Positions 8,422 through 17,548 of a stretch of 64,000 bases of DNA are shown here, piece after piece. The translations under genes and the position numbers were made by a program. The notes under the pieces were generated by a model. It had not been told where the DNA came from, did not search any database, and saw only the letters and a program-made list of their open reading frames with translations. Every line of letters begins with the position of its first letter. Position 1 is the stretch's first letter. This stretch comes from Nocardia brasiliensis ATCC 700358. Lineage in GTDB: Bacteria; Actinomycetota; Actinomycetes; Mycobacteriales; Mycobacteriaceae. The DNA is taken from assembly GCF_000250675.2 (NCBI RefSeq), contig NC_018681.1, positions 6,510,001-6,574,000 of the forward strand, given 5' to 3'.

Positions 8422-9381
8422 CTACCCGGCCGCGATACCCGTGATCAGGGTGCGGCCGTCGATCACCGCGGTGGTGACCGTCTGCTTGTTGTACGTGGCG
8501 GGCACGCCGCCGGGGCGGTACTCGGTGACCTCCACCGAGTACCGGTTGTCCGCGATGGTCACGATCCGCACGCAGTGGGTGGTTCCGGCGGGGATCGTAT
8601 CGATGCCGCGTTGGATGGTCGCGGCGGGTGACACGGTCGCGTCGTCGGCGACCGCCTGCCTGGCCCGTTCGCCGGACCGCTCGACGTAATAGGCGTACTG
8701 GAACGCCATGATGGCGTCGGGACCCGTTGCGGTGCTGCCCTTTTCGGCGCCGCGCACGATGGTTGCCGCGTGTTCGGTGGGGCAGGCGCCGTTCGGGCGG
8801 TGGGTGGACACGCCCGCCTGCGACCGGCTGAGCAAGCTGTCGGTGCTCACGCCCGCCTGCACACTGCCCGCGGTGAACTGCACCGAGGCGGCCGGCGTCG
8901 GCGTCCTGGGCGCGGCCCGATGGCTCGCCGAATTGAGCAGGAACAGCACGCCCGCGGCCGCCGCGCCGAGCAGCAGCACCGCGATGACCAGCACCACGAA
9001 CACCCGGGTTCGGCGCGACCCACGTGCCCGCGCCTGCGCGCGCAACGCACCGGAAGGGCGCCGGCGCGGCTCGTCGAAGTGGCCGTAGTCGTCCTCGTCG
9101 GGCCACGGGAAGCGCACCAGGTCGGCGTCGCGCGGGGTGTAGTCGTCGTCCGGGCCGGGCGCACGCCCCACCCAATCCGACCAGCCGCCGGTGAATTCGC
9201 TGCGCTGGGCGGCGAGTTCGGCGGGCACCTCGGGCGCGGGCTCGTCGCGGATGTAGTGCGGGTACCGGGCCGGGCCGTCGTCGTCGAGCTGTACCGCGTC
9301 CGTCTCGTCCCGGTGCACCGGGGCGGTTTCCGGCTCCAGTGCGCCGTACCACCGCGACAGATCTTTGTACGACTTCAACAT
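8422..9381 (-). CDS. single-span secretion-operon protein with an extracytoplasmic NTF2-like domain
   Basis: This 319-residue protein is the first gene of the machinery block. Residues 1-120 are acidic and Pro/Asp-rich, followed by an Arg-rich stretch, a transmembrane helix (VFVVLVIAVLLLGAAAAGVL, about 127-147) and an outer domain of about 150 residues. The C-terminal part (from about GPDAIMAFQYAYYVERSGE) looks like an alpha-then-beta NTF2-like fold, as in VirB8/TcpC-type proteins; this is inference. GGAATGGGGGA lies immediately before the ATG. It starts 57 bases after the cutinase-like gene on the same strand. Confidence 0.6.
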   Translation of the reverse strand: MLKSYKDLSRWYGALEPETAPVHRDETDAVQLDDDGPARYPHYIRDEPAPEVPAELAAQRSEFTGGWSDWVGRAPGPDDDYTPRDADLVRFPWPDEDDYGHFDEPRRRPSGALRAQARARGSRRTRVFVVLVIAVLLLGAAAAGVLFLLNSASHRAAPRTPTPAASVQFTAGSVQAGVSTDSLLSRSQAGVSTHRPNGACPTEHAATIVRGAEKGSTATGPDAIMAFQYAYYVERSGERARQAVADDATVSPAATIQRGIDTIPAGTTHCVRIVTIADNRYSVEVTEYRPGGVPATYNKQTVTTAVIDGRTLITGIAAG

Positions 9382-9438
9382 TCCCCCATTCCCGCTGAGC
9401 GAGACGCATGATGCAGCATCGTCGGACCCTCTCGGCGA

Positions 9439-11067
9439 TCAGTTCGTGGAGAACGGGTAGGTGTTGGCGGTGCCGGGTCGATCGGTGGGCGGAATCGACG
9501 TCGCGCCGCCGGATGAGGCGCCATCGGCTCCTGTCCCGAACGGAAATTGTCCCGTACCGGACGAATTCGGCGTAGTCGACGCGCCGGATTGCTCGCCGAA
9601 GAATCCCGTCGGTGGCTTATCTGCGCCACCGCGTGGACTGCCGTTCGCGCCGAATGCACCAGCGATATCGCGGGCGATCGCGGCCAACCAATCGGCCACG
9701 AATGTCGTGGGTGTGTCACCGTTCGCGGCGACCGTCGCGGTGTTGTACGCGTGATGGCGCTGCACAGTGTCCCAATATCGCACCCAGGTGGTGGTATTGA
9801 GTAATTCGCTGTTGTCGGTGATGTTCTGCACGACCGCGTCGAAGGCCTGGTTCACCAATCGAACACCCGTGGTCGGCGGCACGAGCTGAGTCAGCGCACC
9901 GGCGAGTTTGGTACCGAGCGAAAGCAGCGCGGCCGGTGGATTGGCCAGTCCGGCGGTGGCCAGCTCGCTGATGGCGGCCGGGTTGAGCACCGACTTCACC
10001 ACCGTGACGACCGCGTTCAACCCGATCGTGCCGACCTTCAGCAGCGCCTGCAGCGCCGCGGGCAGGTCCAGCGGGGTCCGCGGGTCGGCGGCGTCGGCGA
10101 GCCGCTCGGAGATCGACTTCTTGGGCGAGAGCGACAGCGTGGCGAGCGAATTGCCCTGCACGTCCTCGTTGACCACCTTGGTCGCGGTCTTGATCGAGGT
10201 GTACGCCAGCGCCTGGGCGATAGAGACCAGCGAGGTGATCGGGTCGCCGCCGCTGAGCTTGGACTGCCCCACGACGTTGGTGACCGCCTTCAAGATCGGC
10301 GCGCCCTGCGGTGCGTCACACGCCAGGTCGCCCGCAGCGCAGAAACTCGCCACGCGGCCCGTGAGCGCCCCGAAATTGGCCGCCCGGTCCCGGTCCGGGC
10401 CGATGCCGCCGCCGGTGGCCGGCGTCAGCGGCAGCGCGGCGAGTTCAGCCAACTGGTCGCCCGCGGTGCCCGGCGCGGGATCGGGCGTCGCCTTGCCCGG
10501 CGAACCGGGGAACAGCGGAGCGCCCGCGTTGCGGGTCGGGTCGCCGAACAGAGCCACCGCGGCGACCTTGTCGGCGGGCAGCACCCCGTTCCCCTGCCCG
10601 ATTTCCTGGGCGAAGACCGAAGCGACGTGCGCGCCCTGCGAATAGCCGACCACCGCGAATCGAGTGTCGGCACACCGGTCGGCGACGTTCTTGGCCATCG
10701 TCCGCAGCCGGACCAAGCCGCCGGTGACCGATTCCGAGTACGGCACCGCGGCACCGGCGGTCGCGCCGCCGAAACTGGATTCGTAGGGCACATAGGCGCG
10801 GTCCACCAGACCCGCGTCCGCCGCCTTGGCCAGCATCGGCCGGAAGACGGTGGACAGCATTCCGGTATCGGTGGACGGCGCGGCGTCCGGCGAGGATTCG
10901 CCGGTACCTTGAATTCCCAAGGCGTACAGTGCCGGACAAGCGCTGAGCGCGATGTTCGTCGACGGGCCCGCGGGTTTCGGCGGATCGGCTACGGCGATTC
11001 CCGCGGTAGCCACAGTCACGGCGAGTGCTGTCAGCACCCCCGTGACACCTGCCGAATAGTTAGTCAT
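9439..11067 (-). CDS. secreted cutinase-family serine esterase with long C-terminal extension
   Basis: This 542-residue exported protein has a signal peptide (about residues 1-28, AVTVATAGIAVADPP) and a cutinase-type alpha/beta hydrolase domain. GIQGTGESS lies near the start, GYSQGAH carries the nucleophile Ser, and AVALFGDPTRN follows, all typical of actinobacterial cutinase-like (Culp) enzymes. Typical family members have about 220-340 residues; here roughly 200 extra residues follow, ending in a Gly/Ser/Thr/Pro-rich tail. It sits just upstream of the secretion operon, so it may be co-transcribed and might act on the cell envelope; that is inference. ATG 11067 is preferred over an in-frame TTG at 11079. 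Confidence 0.8.
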   Translation of the reverse strand: MTNYSAGVTGVLTALAVTVATAGIAVADPPKPAGPSTNIALSACPALYALGIQGTGESSPDAAPSTDTGMLSTVFRPMLAKAADAGLVDRAYVPYESSFGGATAGAAVPYSESVTGGLVRLRTMAKNVADRCADTRFAVVGYSQGAHVASVFAQEIGQGNGVLPADKVAAVALFGDPTRNAGAPLFPGSPGKATPDPAPGTAGDQLAELAALPLTPATGGGIGPDRDRAANFGALTGRVASFCAAGDLACDAPQGAPILKAVTNVVGQSKLSGGDPITSLVSIAQALAYTSIKTATKVVNEDVQGNSLATLSLSPKKSISERLADAADPRTPLDLPAALQALLKVGTIGLNAVVTVVKSVLNPAAISELATAGLANPPAALLSLGTKLAGALTQLVPPTTGVRLVNQAFDAVVQNITDNSELLNTTTWVRYWDTVQRHHAYNTATVAANGDTPTTFVADWLAAIARDIAGAFGANGSPRGGADKPPTGFFGEQSGASTTPNSSGTGQFPFGTGADGASSGGATSIPPTDRPGTANTYPFSTN

Positions 11068-11430
11068 AGCGATCCGCAATCAATCCGTGTTGCCGCAGCT
11101 ATCATCAACGCCATGAAACGCAATAGACCGTAACAGATTCCGGCTATTGCTGTGGCATCGCCGAAAAGTTTGCATGAACTGCCGAAAGTGCTCTGACACA
11201 TTCCGGCGTGCCGTCAATAACCTTCCGGCAACTTTCCGATGGTCCGAAAACGAGAGCAACTGGTCGGCGACCCACCCGCGACGCGAAATGCCCACCGCGA
11301 CGCCAACTTCCGGCCGAGCGAGGGCGCCGGCATTCGGACAGAAACCACCGGGGCGGCAAATGGATTGCCCAAATGTTGCCGATGCCAAAGCGAATGACAC
11401 GTCAAGGGGAGCTGACCAGCAACCCGGATA
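11068..11430. other. intergenic region between rel and the cutinase gene
   Basis: About 360 bases of noticeably lower GC content than the flanks. It must contain the promoter for the minus-strand cutinase/secretion operon, but I see no convincing sigma-A hexamer pair. Short open frames here lack ribosome binding sites and family-like composition. Nothing else is supported. Confidence 0.4.
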
Positions 11431-13818
11431 TCAGGCGGCGGAGGTAACGCGGTAGACGTCGTAGACACCCTCGACATTGCGGACCACGTTCAGCAGATGG
11501 CCCAGATGCTTCGGATCGCCCATCTCGAAGGTGAACTTGCTGATCGCCACCCGGTCGCCGTGCGTAGCCACCGACGCGGACAGGATGTTCACCTTCTCGT
11601 CGGCGAGCACCTTCGTCACGTCGGAGAGCAACCGGGTGCGATCCAGCGCCTCGATCTGGATGGCCACCAGGAACACCGAGGACGGCGACGGCGCCCAGGC
11701 CACCTCGATGATGCGTTCGGCCTGATCCTGCAGCGATCCGGCGTTGGTGCAGTCGGTGCGGTGCACGCTGACCGCGCCACCGCGCGTCACGAAGCCCATG
11801 ATCTCGTCGCCCGGCACCGGTGTACAGCATTTGGCCAGCTTGGCCACCGTGCCCGGCGCACCGGGAATCAGCACGCCCGCGTCGCCGGTGGTCCGCTGCC
11901 GCGCCGGGGTGGTCGACGGTGTCGACCGCTCGGCCAGCTCGTTCTCCACGTCACCGATGCCGCCCAGCTGCGCCATCAGGCGCTGCACCACGTGATGCGC
12001 GGAGACCTGGTGCTCACCGACCGCGGTGTACAACGTGGAGATATCGGTGTAGTGCAGTTCGTGCGCGACCGCGGTCATCGCGTCGACGCTCATCAGCCGC
12101 TGCAGCGGCAGACCGACCCGGCGGACCTCCTTGGAGATCTGCTCCTTGCCGTTCTCCAGGGCCTCCTCGCGGCGCTCCTTGGCGAACCACTGCCGGATCT
12201 TGGCCTTGGCGCGCGGGGAGACCACGAAGTTCTGCCAGTCCCGGCTCGGCCCGGCGTTCTGTGCCTTCGAGGTGAACACCTCGACGACCTCGCCGTTCTC
12301 CAGCTGCCGTTCCAGCGCGACCAGCCTGCCGTTCACCCGGGCGCCGATGCACTTGTGCCCGACCTCGGTGTGCACCGCGTACGCGAAATCGACCGGGGTC
12401 GACTTCTGCGGCAGCGTGATGACGTCGCCCTTCGGGGTGAACACGAAGATCTCCGGCGACTTCAGGTCGAAACGCAGCGACTCCAGGAACTCGGCCGGGT
12501 CGGCCGCCTCCCGCTGCCAGTCCAGCAGCTGACGCATCCACGCCATGTCGTCGACTTCGGTGCTGTCGTTGGAGTGCTTGCCGCGGGTCTCCTTGTAGCG
12601 CCAGTGCGCGGCGATGCCGAACTCCGCGGTGCGGTGCATGTCCTGGGTGCGGATCTGCACCTCCAACGGCTTGCCGTCCGGGCCGACGACGGTGGTGTGC
12701 AGCGACTGGTAGACGCCGTAGCGTGGCTGGGCGATGTAGTCCTTGAACCGGCCCGCCATCGGCTGCCACAGCGAGTGCACCACGCCGACCGCGGCGTAGC
12801 AGTCACGCACCTCGTCGCAGAGGATGCGGATGCCGACCAGGTCGTGGATGTCGTCGAAGTCCTTACCCTTGACGATCATCTTCTGATAGATCGACCAGTA
12901 GTGCTTCGGGCGGCCCTCGACGATCGCGTTGATCCGGGAGGCCGCGAGGGTGTTGACGATCTCGGCGCGCACCTTGGCCAGGTAGGTGTCGCGCGAGGGC
13001 GCCCGGTCGGCGACCAGACGCACGATCTCGTCGTACTTCTTCGGGTGCAGGATGGCAAACGCGAGGTCCTCCAGCTCCCACTTGACCGTCGCCATACCGA
13101 GGCGATGGGCAAGCGGGGCAATGACTTCGAGCGTTTCCTTGGCCTTCTTCGCCTGCTTCTCCGGCGGCAGGAAGCGCATGGTGCGCATGTTGTGCAGCCG
13201 GTCGGCCACCTTGATCACCAGCACGCGCGGATCGCGCGCCATCGCGATGATCATCTTGCGGATCGTCTCGGCCTCGGCGGCCGCGCCGAGATTGACCTTG
13301 TCCAGCTTGGTGACGCCGTCCACCAGGTGCGCGACCTCGGGACCGAAGTCCAGGGTCAACTGCTCGAGCGAGTAGCCGGTGTCCTCGACGGTGTCGTGTA
13401 GCAGCGCGGCCACCAACGTGGTGGTGTCCATGCCCAGCTCGGCCAGGATGTTGGCCACCGCGAGCGGATGCGTGATGTAAGGGTCGCCGGATTTGCGGAA
13501 CTGATGCTTGTGCCGCTCGTCGGCCACGTCGAAGGCGCGCTGCAACAGCGTCAGGTTGGCCTTCGGGTACAGCTCACGATGCACGCTGGCCAGCGGCTCC
13601 AGCACCGGCTTCACCGCGGCGATACCGCGCTGACCGGTCATCCGGCGGGCGAGCCTGGCGCGCACCCGGCGCGAGGCCGAGGTCGGCACCGCCGCGGTCG
13701 CGCCGGCCTGCCGGGCAGGGGTACCCGGTTTAGGCGGTTCTCCCCCGGTGGCGGCACCGTTCGACTGCGGGGCTCCTGCCGATTGCTCGACATTCGCCTC
13801 GCCCAAGTGCTGAGTCAT
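11431..13818 (-). CDS. relA: bifunctional (p)ppGpp synthetase/hydrolase Rel
   Basis: This 795-residue Rel makes and degrades the alarmone (p)ppGpp in the stringent response. The order is a low-complexity N-terminus, an HD hydrolase domain (about 90-210, with LLHDTVEDT at 139-147), a synthetase domain with YQSLHTTVVG and FGIAAHW, a TGS domain (IFVFTPKGD onward) and a C-terminal ACT domain. The RFKDYIA segment gives the R-x-K-D signature of bifunctional Rel enzymes, not the E-x-D-D of synthetase-only RelA. The ATG at 13818 has GAGAGGTGG upstream. In Mycobacterium apt lies directly upstream; here about 24 kb of other genes intervene. Confidence 0.97.
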   Translation of the reverse strand: MTQHLGEANVEQSAGAPQSNGAATGGEPPKPGTPARQAGATAAVPTSASRRVRARLARRMTGQRGIAAVKPVLEPLASVHRELYPKANLTLLQRAFDVADERHKHQFRKSGDPYITHPLAVANILAELGMDTTTLVAALLHDTVEDTGYSLEQLTLDFGPEVAHLVDGVTKLDKVNLGAAAEAETIRKMIIAMARDPRVLVIKVADRLHNMRTMRFLPPEKQAKKAKETLEVIAPLAHRLGMATVKWELEDLAFAILHPKKYDEIVRLVADRAPSRDTYLAKVRAEIVNTLAASRINAIVEGRPKHYWSIYQKMIVKGKDFDDIHDLVGIRILCDEVRDCYAAVGVVHSLWQPMAGRFKDYIAQPRYGVYQSLHTTVVGPDGKPLEVQIRTQDMHRTAEFGIAAHWRYKETRGKHSNDSTEVDDMAWMRQLLDWQREAADPAEFLESLRFDLKSPEIFVFTPKGDVITLPQKSTPVDFAYAVHTEVGHKCIGARVNGRLVALERQLENGEVVEVFTSKAQNAGPSRDWQNFVVSPRAKAKIRQWFAKERREEALENGKEQISKEVRRVGLPLQRLMSVDAMTAVAHELHYTDISTLYTAVGEHQVSAHHVVQRLMAQLGGIGDVENELAERSTPSTTPARQRTTGDAGVLIPGAPGTVAKLAKCCTPVPGDEIMGFVTRGGAVSVHRTDCTNAGSLQDQAERIIEVAWAPSPSSVFLVAIQIEALDRTRLLSDVTKVLADEKVNILSASVATHGDRVAISKFTFEMGDPKHLGHLLNVVRNVEGVYDVYRVTSAA

Positions 13819-14118
13819 GCCACCACCTCTCAGTGCCCACCGGCGGCGCGCACGGACCCTCCGTAGTTACGCAGGCTGCCGCCTCCGGGCCTGTCGTTCG
13901 CGCCGCGTGCCTCGATCGGACCACCCTATCCGACCGCTGCAACCGCCCAGACCACCAACTTTAGTCCCGACGGCGCAGTGCTGTCCGGCGCGCGACGACG
14001 GGGGTGCGGTATGGGGTCTCGGGCCGGGGGGACACGAGATTCGCCGAGGACTCCGAGGCGTACGGGAAAGCGTGACATATCAGGCGTCGCGCGGCGGCGT
14101 TTGTCGCCGGAATGATCG
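13819..14118. other. intergenic region upstream of rel
   Basis: 300 bases between the phosphodiesterase stop and the rel start, both on the minus strand. It should hold the rel promoter. I find no clear repeats, RNA or gene; long antisense open frames here are GC-driven. Confidence 0.35.
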
Positions 14119-15063
14119 CTAACGGATCGTGGCCACGTCGGTGGGCGCGCGGGTGATCATCGACCGGCCGTCGAAATCCGGACTCGCCGCGACGCCCAGC
14201 AGATCGACCACCGTGGGGGTGATGTCGACCAGGGTGAACCGCGAGGTGGTGCTGCCCGCGGCGAAGTCCGGGCCCCGGGCGATGACGAAATTCGTTGTCT
14301 CGTCCGCGGATTGACCGCCGTGCCCGCCCTTCGGGGTGTGCCCGTGATCCGCGGTGACCAGGATGGTCCAGCGCTCCCCCGGATTGGCCAGCGCCCGCGC
14401 GTCCACCGCGGCGGCGATCCGGCCCACCTGCGCGTCGATGCGCCGGACGGCGTCGAGATACTCGTCGGACGCGCCGCCGTCCTGGTGACCGGCGTGATCG
14501 ACCTGGTCCAGGTGCGTGAAAAGGAAGTCGGGCGCGAACTTGGTGACGGCGGTGACCACGGCCGTGGCGGTGGCCGCGTCGGTCTTCGCCTCGTCCGGGT
14601 CGTCCGGGACCGGCGGGGTGGAGACGACCACGTCGGCGCGCGGATCGCCGCTGCCCGTCATGGTCGCGATCTGATCCCAGGTGGCGATGGACTGGGTCTT
14701 GCGCGCCGGATCGGCCCGTTCGAGCTGCGTGAACACCGTCGGGTAGGCCGCGAACGGCGCGGCGGTGAAGTTGTTGTCCTCGATACCGTGCTTGCGGTCC
14801 CACACCCCCGTCAGCACCGACGCCCAGGACGGGCCGGAGATGGTGATGTGCGGGGCGATCGAGGAACGGCTGAGCAGCCCTTCGGCGCTGAGCCGCAACA
14901 GATTCGGAGCCTTTACCTGCTGTACTTTGTCGAACATCAGGCCGTCCAGCCCGATCACGACGACCTTGTCCACGCGGGTGTCCGCCTGCGCCGCACCGGC
15001 GACCACGGTCAGTGGCAGCACGGTCGCGGCGGCGACGGCGAGGGCCTTGGCAACGAGGCGCAT
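14119..15063 (-). CDS. secreted alkaline-phosphatase-superfamily phosphodiesterase
   Basis: This 314-residue exported protein has a signal peptide (MRLVAKALAVAAATVLPLTV, ending AAQADT). The mature part shows the alkaline phosphatase/nucleotide pyrophosphatase superfamily metal pattern: VVVIGLDGL with the first Asp, SGPSWASVLTG with the nucleophile Ser region, THLDQVDHAGH with metal-binding Asp and His, and LVTADHGHTPKGGHGG. It likely hydrolyses phosphodiester or phosphomonoester bonds outside the membrane; the substrate is unknown. A second Met at the chosen start is preferred over the one 12 bases upstream because it begins the signal peptide cleanly. Confidence 0.8.
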   Translation of the reverse strand: MRLVAKALAVAAATVLPLTVVAGAAQADTRVDKVVVIGLDGLMFDKVQQVKAPNLLRLSAEGLLSRSSIAPHITISGPSWASVLTGVWDRKHGIEDNNFTAAPFAAYPTVFTQLERADPARKTQSIATWDQIATMTGSGDPRADVVVSTPPVPDDPDEAKTDAATATAVVTAVTKFAPDFLFTHLDQVDHAGHQDGGASDEYLDAVRRIDAQVGRIAAAVDARALANPGERWTILVTADHGHTPKGGHGGQSADETTNFVIARGPDFAAGSTTSRFTLVDITPTVVDLLGVAASPDFDGRSMITRAPTDVATIR

Positions 15064-15278
15064 ACCCCGAACCATGCGGGGCGCACCGGCCGCGCGGATA
15101 GCCTCCGCGAGCAGTGTTCATTGATGCTTCATCGCTCGCGGCAGTGCCCGTTGCCTCGCTGAACACGGGCTGAACTTTTCATAGCCGAAAGCTATTCGAC
15201 AAGCTCACGTGCGGGTAGCGGGTGGGTGAACGCCGGATTTCGGTTGACACCCCGGCACCGGTGTGGCTGGCTGACGCC

Positions 15279-16037
15279 ATGCCAGCCGATTCCGCGCGGC
15301 CCGGGGTGCGGGTCGCGGCCGTCGCGGACACCCATCTGCGTCCCGCCGTCGCCGGACGTTTTCGTCCCGCGTTCCGCCGCTTGGCCGAGCAGGCCGACGT
15401 CCTGCTGCTCGCGGGCGATCTCACCGACGGCGGCACGCTCGCCGAGACCGACCTGCTCTGCGCCGAAATCGCCGACCTGCCGGTGCCGGTCGTCGCGGTG
15501 CTCGGCAACCACGATCACGACCGGCGGCTCGGCTATCGCATCGCCGCCCAGCTCACCGCGGCCGGCGTGCATATGCTCGACGGGACCGCGATCACCCTCG
15601 AGCTGAACGGTTTTCGGCTCGGCATCGCGGGCGTCATGGGCGGCAGCGGCGGCTTCCCCGATCACCCCGGCAGCCCGGACACCGGCACCGTGGAGCACCG
15701 CGAACGGATGCGCCGCGGCCCGCTGGACGCGCTGCGGCTACAGCAGGCCCTCGACACCCTGGACACCGAAATCCGCGTCGCCCTCATGCATTTCGCGCCG
15801 ACCCTCGACACCCTGGCCGGCGAGCCGCCCAAGATCTACCCCGGCCTCGGCTGCGCCGACCTCGGCCGGGCCGTCGACGCAGGCAGAGCCACCCTGGCGG
15901 TGCACGGCCACGCCCACGCGGGCACCGAAATCGGTTGCACCCCAGGCGGTATCCCGGTCCGCAACGTCTCCTACCCCGTCCTGGGCCGCCCCTACGCCGT
16001 TTACACCCTCACCCCACACCTCGCCCTGGAAAGCTGA
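15279..16037 (+). CDS. metallophosphoesterase (calcineurin-like)
   Basis: This 252-residue cytosolic enzyme shows the full calcineurin-type di-metal motif set: AAVADTHL (DxH), LLAGDLTD (GDxxD), VLGNHDHD (GNHD), an H in LMHFAP, and HGHAHAG (GHxH). The middle region GGSGGFPDHPGS is variable. The ATG at 15279 is used because the conserved domain starts 12 residues later; an in-frame GTG at 15261 and an ATG at 15222 are possible but lack better ribosome sites. The substrate is not predictable from the sequence. Confidence 0.85.
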   Translation: MPADSARPGVRVAAVADTHLRPAVAGRFRPAFRRLAEQADVLLLAGDLTDGGTLAETDLLCAEIADLPVPVVAVLGNHDHDRRLGYRIAAQLTAAGVHMLDGTAITLELNGFRLGIAGVMGGSGGFPDHPGSPDTGTVEHRERMRRGPLDALRLQQALDTLDTEIRVALMHFAPTLDTLAGEPPKIYPGLGCADLGRAVDAGRATLAVHGHAHAGTEIGCTPGGIPVRNVSYPVLGRPYAVYTLTPHLALES

Positions 16038-16563
16038 CACCCCGGCGCGCCCCCGAACCCCGCGCGCCAGCCACGACCAAGCGCACCGCTTCCAGGGATC
16101 AGCCCCCTCTGGGCGGCCAGACCGGGTGCGAACCCACAGAAGTGGTGCAAATGCTGCCCGGGCCCGCCCCTACGGCGGCGACCTGCCGCAGCCAACCGCC
16201 TATGCGGGTCGGATCGCGAGCCACACGCCCGCGATGGCATCCCTACCCACACGCAGCTCAGTCCCCGCTGAACGCGCGGACGGCGGCGGACAATCGGGCA
16301 ACCCTGCGCCAGCAGGCAACTGGCCCCGCGAACCGCACGCCAGTGGCGAACACGGCGCACCGGCCGCTCGGTCTCCGGCCACGCCTCCCGGACGGACAAT
16401 CGAGCGGCCCTGCGCCACCAGGCAACCGGTCCTGCGCACCGCACACCAGTGGCGAACACGGCGCACCGGCCGCTCGGTCTCCAGCCACGCCTCCGGACGT
16501 GGGCGAACACTCGGGCGGCCCTGCGCCACTATGCAACTTGCCCTGAGCGGGGGCTGATGTGGC
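16038..16563. other. intergenic region with degenerate tandem repeats
   Basis: 526 bases between the convergent metallophosphoesterase and NrtR-like genes. Open frames on the minus strand repeat the same peptide phrase in different registers because of the 106-bp repeat, so they are not genes. No tRNA or insertion sequence is seen. Confidence 0.5.
16290..16530. repeat. 106-bp imperfect tandem repeat, about 2.3 copies
   Basis: A 36-base block beginning CAGTGGCGAACACGG at 16341 recurs identically at 16447. The preceding CCCTGCGCCA block recurs at 16302 and 16408, both giving a period of exactly 106; a third partial unit begins near 16500 with spacing 111. Since 106 is not a multiple of 3 the repeat does not encode a peptide repeat. 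Confidence 0.75.
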
Positions 16564-17199
16564 TTACTCCGCAGGCGGTTTGGGGTCGAAGGCCCAGATG
16601 GCGGCGGGGCGGCCGGTGGCTTTGACGCGGCGGCGTTCGGTGGTGCGGGCCAGGCCGGGGAGGGTGGCGAGGGTGCGGTTGAGGTTGGCGGGGTCGGGGC
16701 GGGTGCCGGCCAGGGCGGTGGTGGCTTCGACGGCGCGGGTGGCCGGGAACTCGTCGCCGATCAGGGCGCGGGTGAAGGGCAGGTCCTTCCACAGGAGGCC
16801 GGCGAGCAGTCCGCGGGCGGCCTCGACGATCCGGTTGTGGTCGAAGGCCAGTTCGGGCACTCCGTCGAACTCGACCCAGTGCGCGGGGCCCTCGTGCGGC
16901 CCGACCACGGCCCACATGGCGATCGAGAGGGTCGGCCCGCGGGGATCACGATTCGGTTCGTCGAAGGTCACCAACTGACCGACCGCACCGACCGCCGCCT
17001 GCGGTACACCGAGTTTCGTGTGCACGGCCCGGCGCGCGGCCGCCGCCAACCGCTCCCCCCGGCCGAGCAGCACGCCCGGCAACGCCAGCTCACCGGCGAA
17101 CGGATCCAGCGCCCGCGACGCCACCCCCAAGCGCACCGCGGCGTCGTCACCCCAGAACCGCAACGTCACCACGTCCACCGAAACCACAGACTGCTCCAC
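16564..17199 (-). CDS. NrtR-like Nudix-fold protein with winged-helix C-terminus
   Basis: This 211-residue protein has an N-terminal Nudix fold followed by a C-terminal winged-helix part (around ALIGDEFPATRAVEATTALA to KATGRPAAIWAF), the architecture of NrtR regulators that sense ADP-ribose-type ligands. The Nudix box is degenerate: after GELALPGVLLG the expected R-E-x-x-E-E is RAVHTK, so hydrolysis is unlikely and ligand sensing more plausible. The GTG at 17199 places the start just before the first beta strand (VVSVDVVTLRF). Its target is unknown; NrtR usually controls NAD genes, but the neighbours here are a PurA-like/VWA pair. Confidence 0.7.
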   Translation of the reverse strand: MEQSVVSVDVVTLRFWGDDAAVRLGVASRALDPFAGELALPGVLLGRGERLAAAARRAVHTKLGVPQAAVGAVGQLVTFDEPNRDPRGPTLSIAMWAVVGPHEGPAHWVEFDGVPELAFDHNRIVEAARGLLAGLLWKDLPFTRALIGDEFPATRAVEATTALAGTRPDPANLNRTLATLPGLARTTERRRVKATGRPAAIWAFDPKPPAE

Positions 17200-17300
17200 G
17201 CCACCCAATCCTGCCCCACCCCAGCCCCTCCACCCCACGCGGCACATCATGTCGGCGTCACCGGGGCCGCTTCCGCCCCTCTGAGCAGACGCACCACTTC

Positions 17301-17348
17301 CGTGTTCGCGCACCCGCTACGGCATGGCACAGCGGGTGCGCGAACACG
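17301..17348. repeat. hairpin with 18-bp perfect arms
   Basis: CGTGTTCGCGCACCCGCT is followed by a 12-base loop and its exact reverse complement. It lies upstream of the minus-strand NrtR-like gene, so a simple terminator for that gene is unlikely. A similar phrase (GTGCGGGAACACGCAAAGG) occurs near 61032. Confidence 0.7.
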
Positions 17349-17548
17349 AAAGGAGTGCGGGAACCGCTCCGGGGCACCTATCTGTCGCTTGGTATGGAGC
17401 GGCCTGCTCAGCGCTCCTGGCACCCGGCTGTGGGCGCACGCCGGATGGTCTCGCCTCAGCGTGGCCCTCCGGTTGTGTTCGGCCTCCGGGGGCTGTTTGC
17501 CCCGGACATCGGCGCGCATCGAGCGGGCGCTGGTGTACCTCAACGGGT

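Noticed and set aside
11080..11400. 106-codon frame between rel and the cutinase gene
   Set aside because: No ribosome site, no domain, and composition changes along its length; treated as non-coding.
13961..15166. 401-codon minus-strand frame over the phosphodiesterase
   Set aside because: It is a shifted shadow of the secreted phosphodiesterase, which has signal peptide and metal motifs in its own frame.
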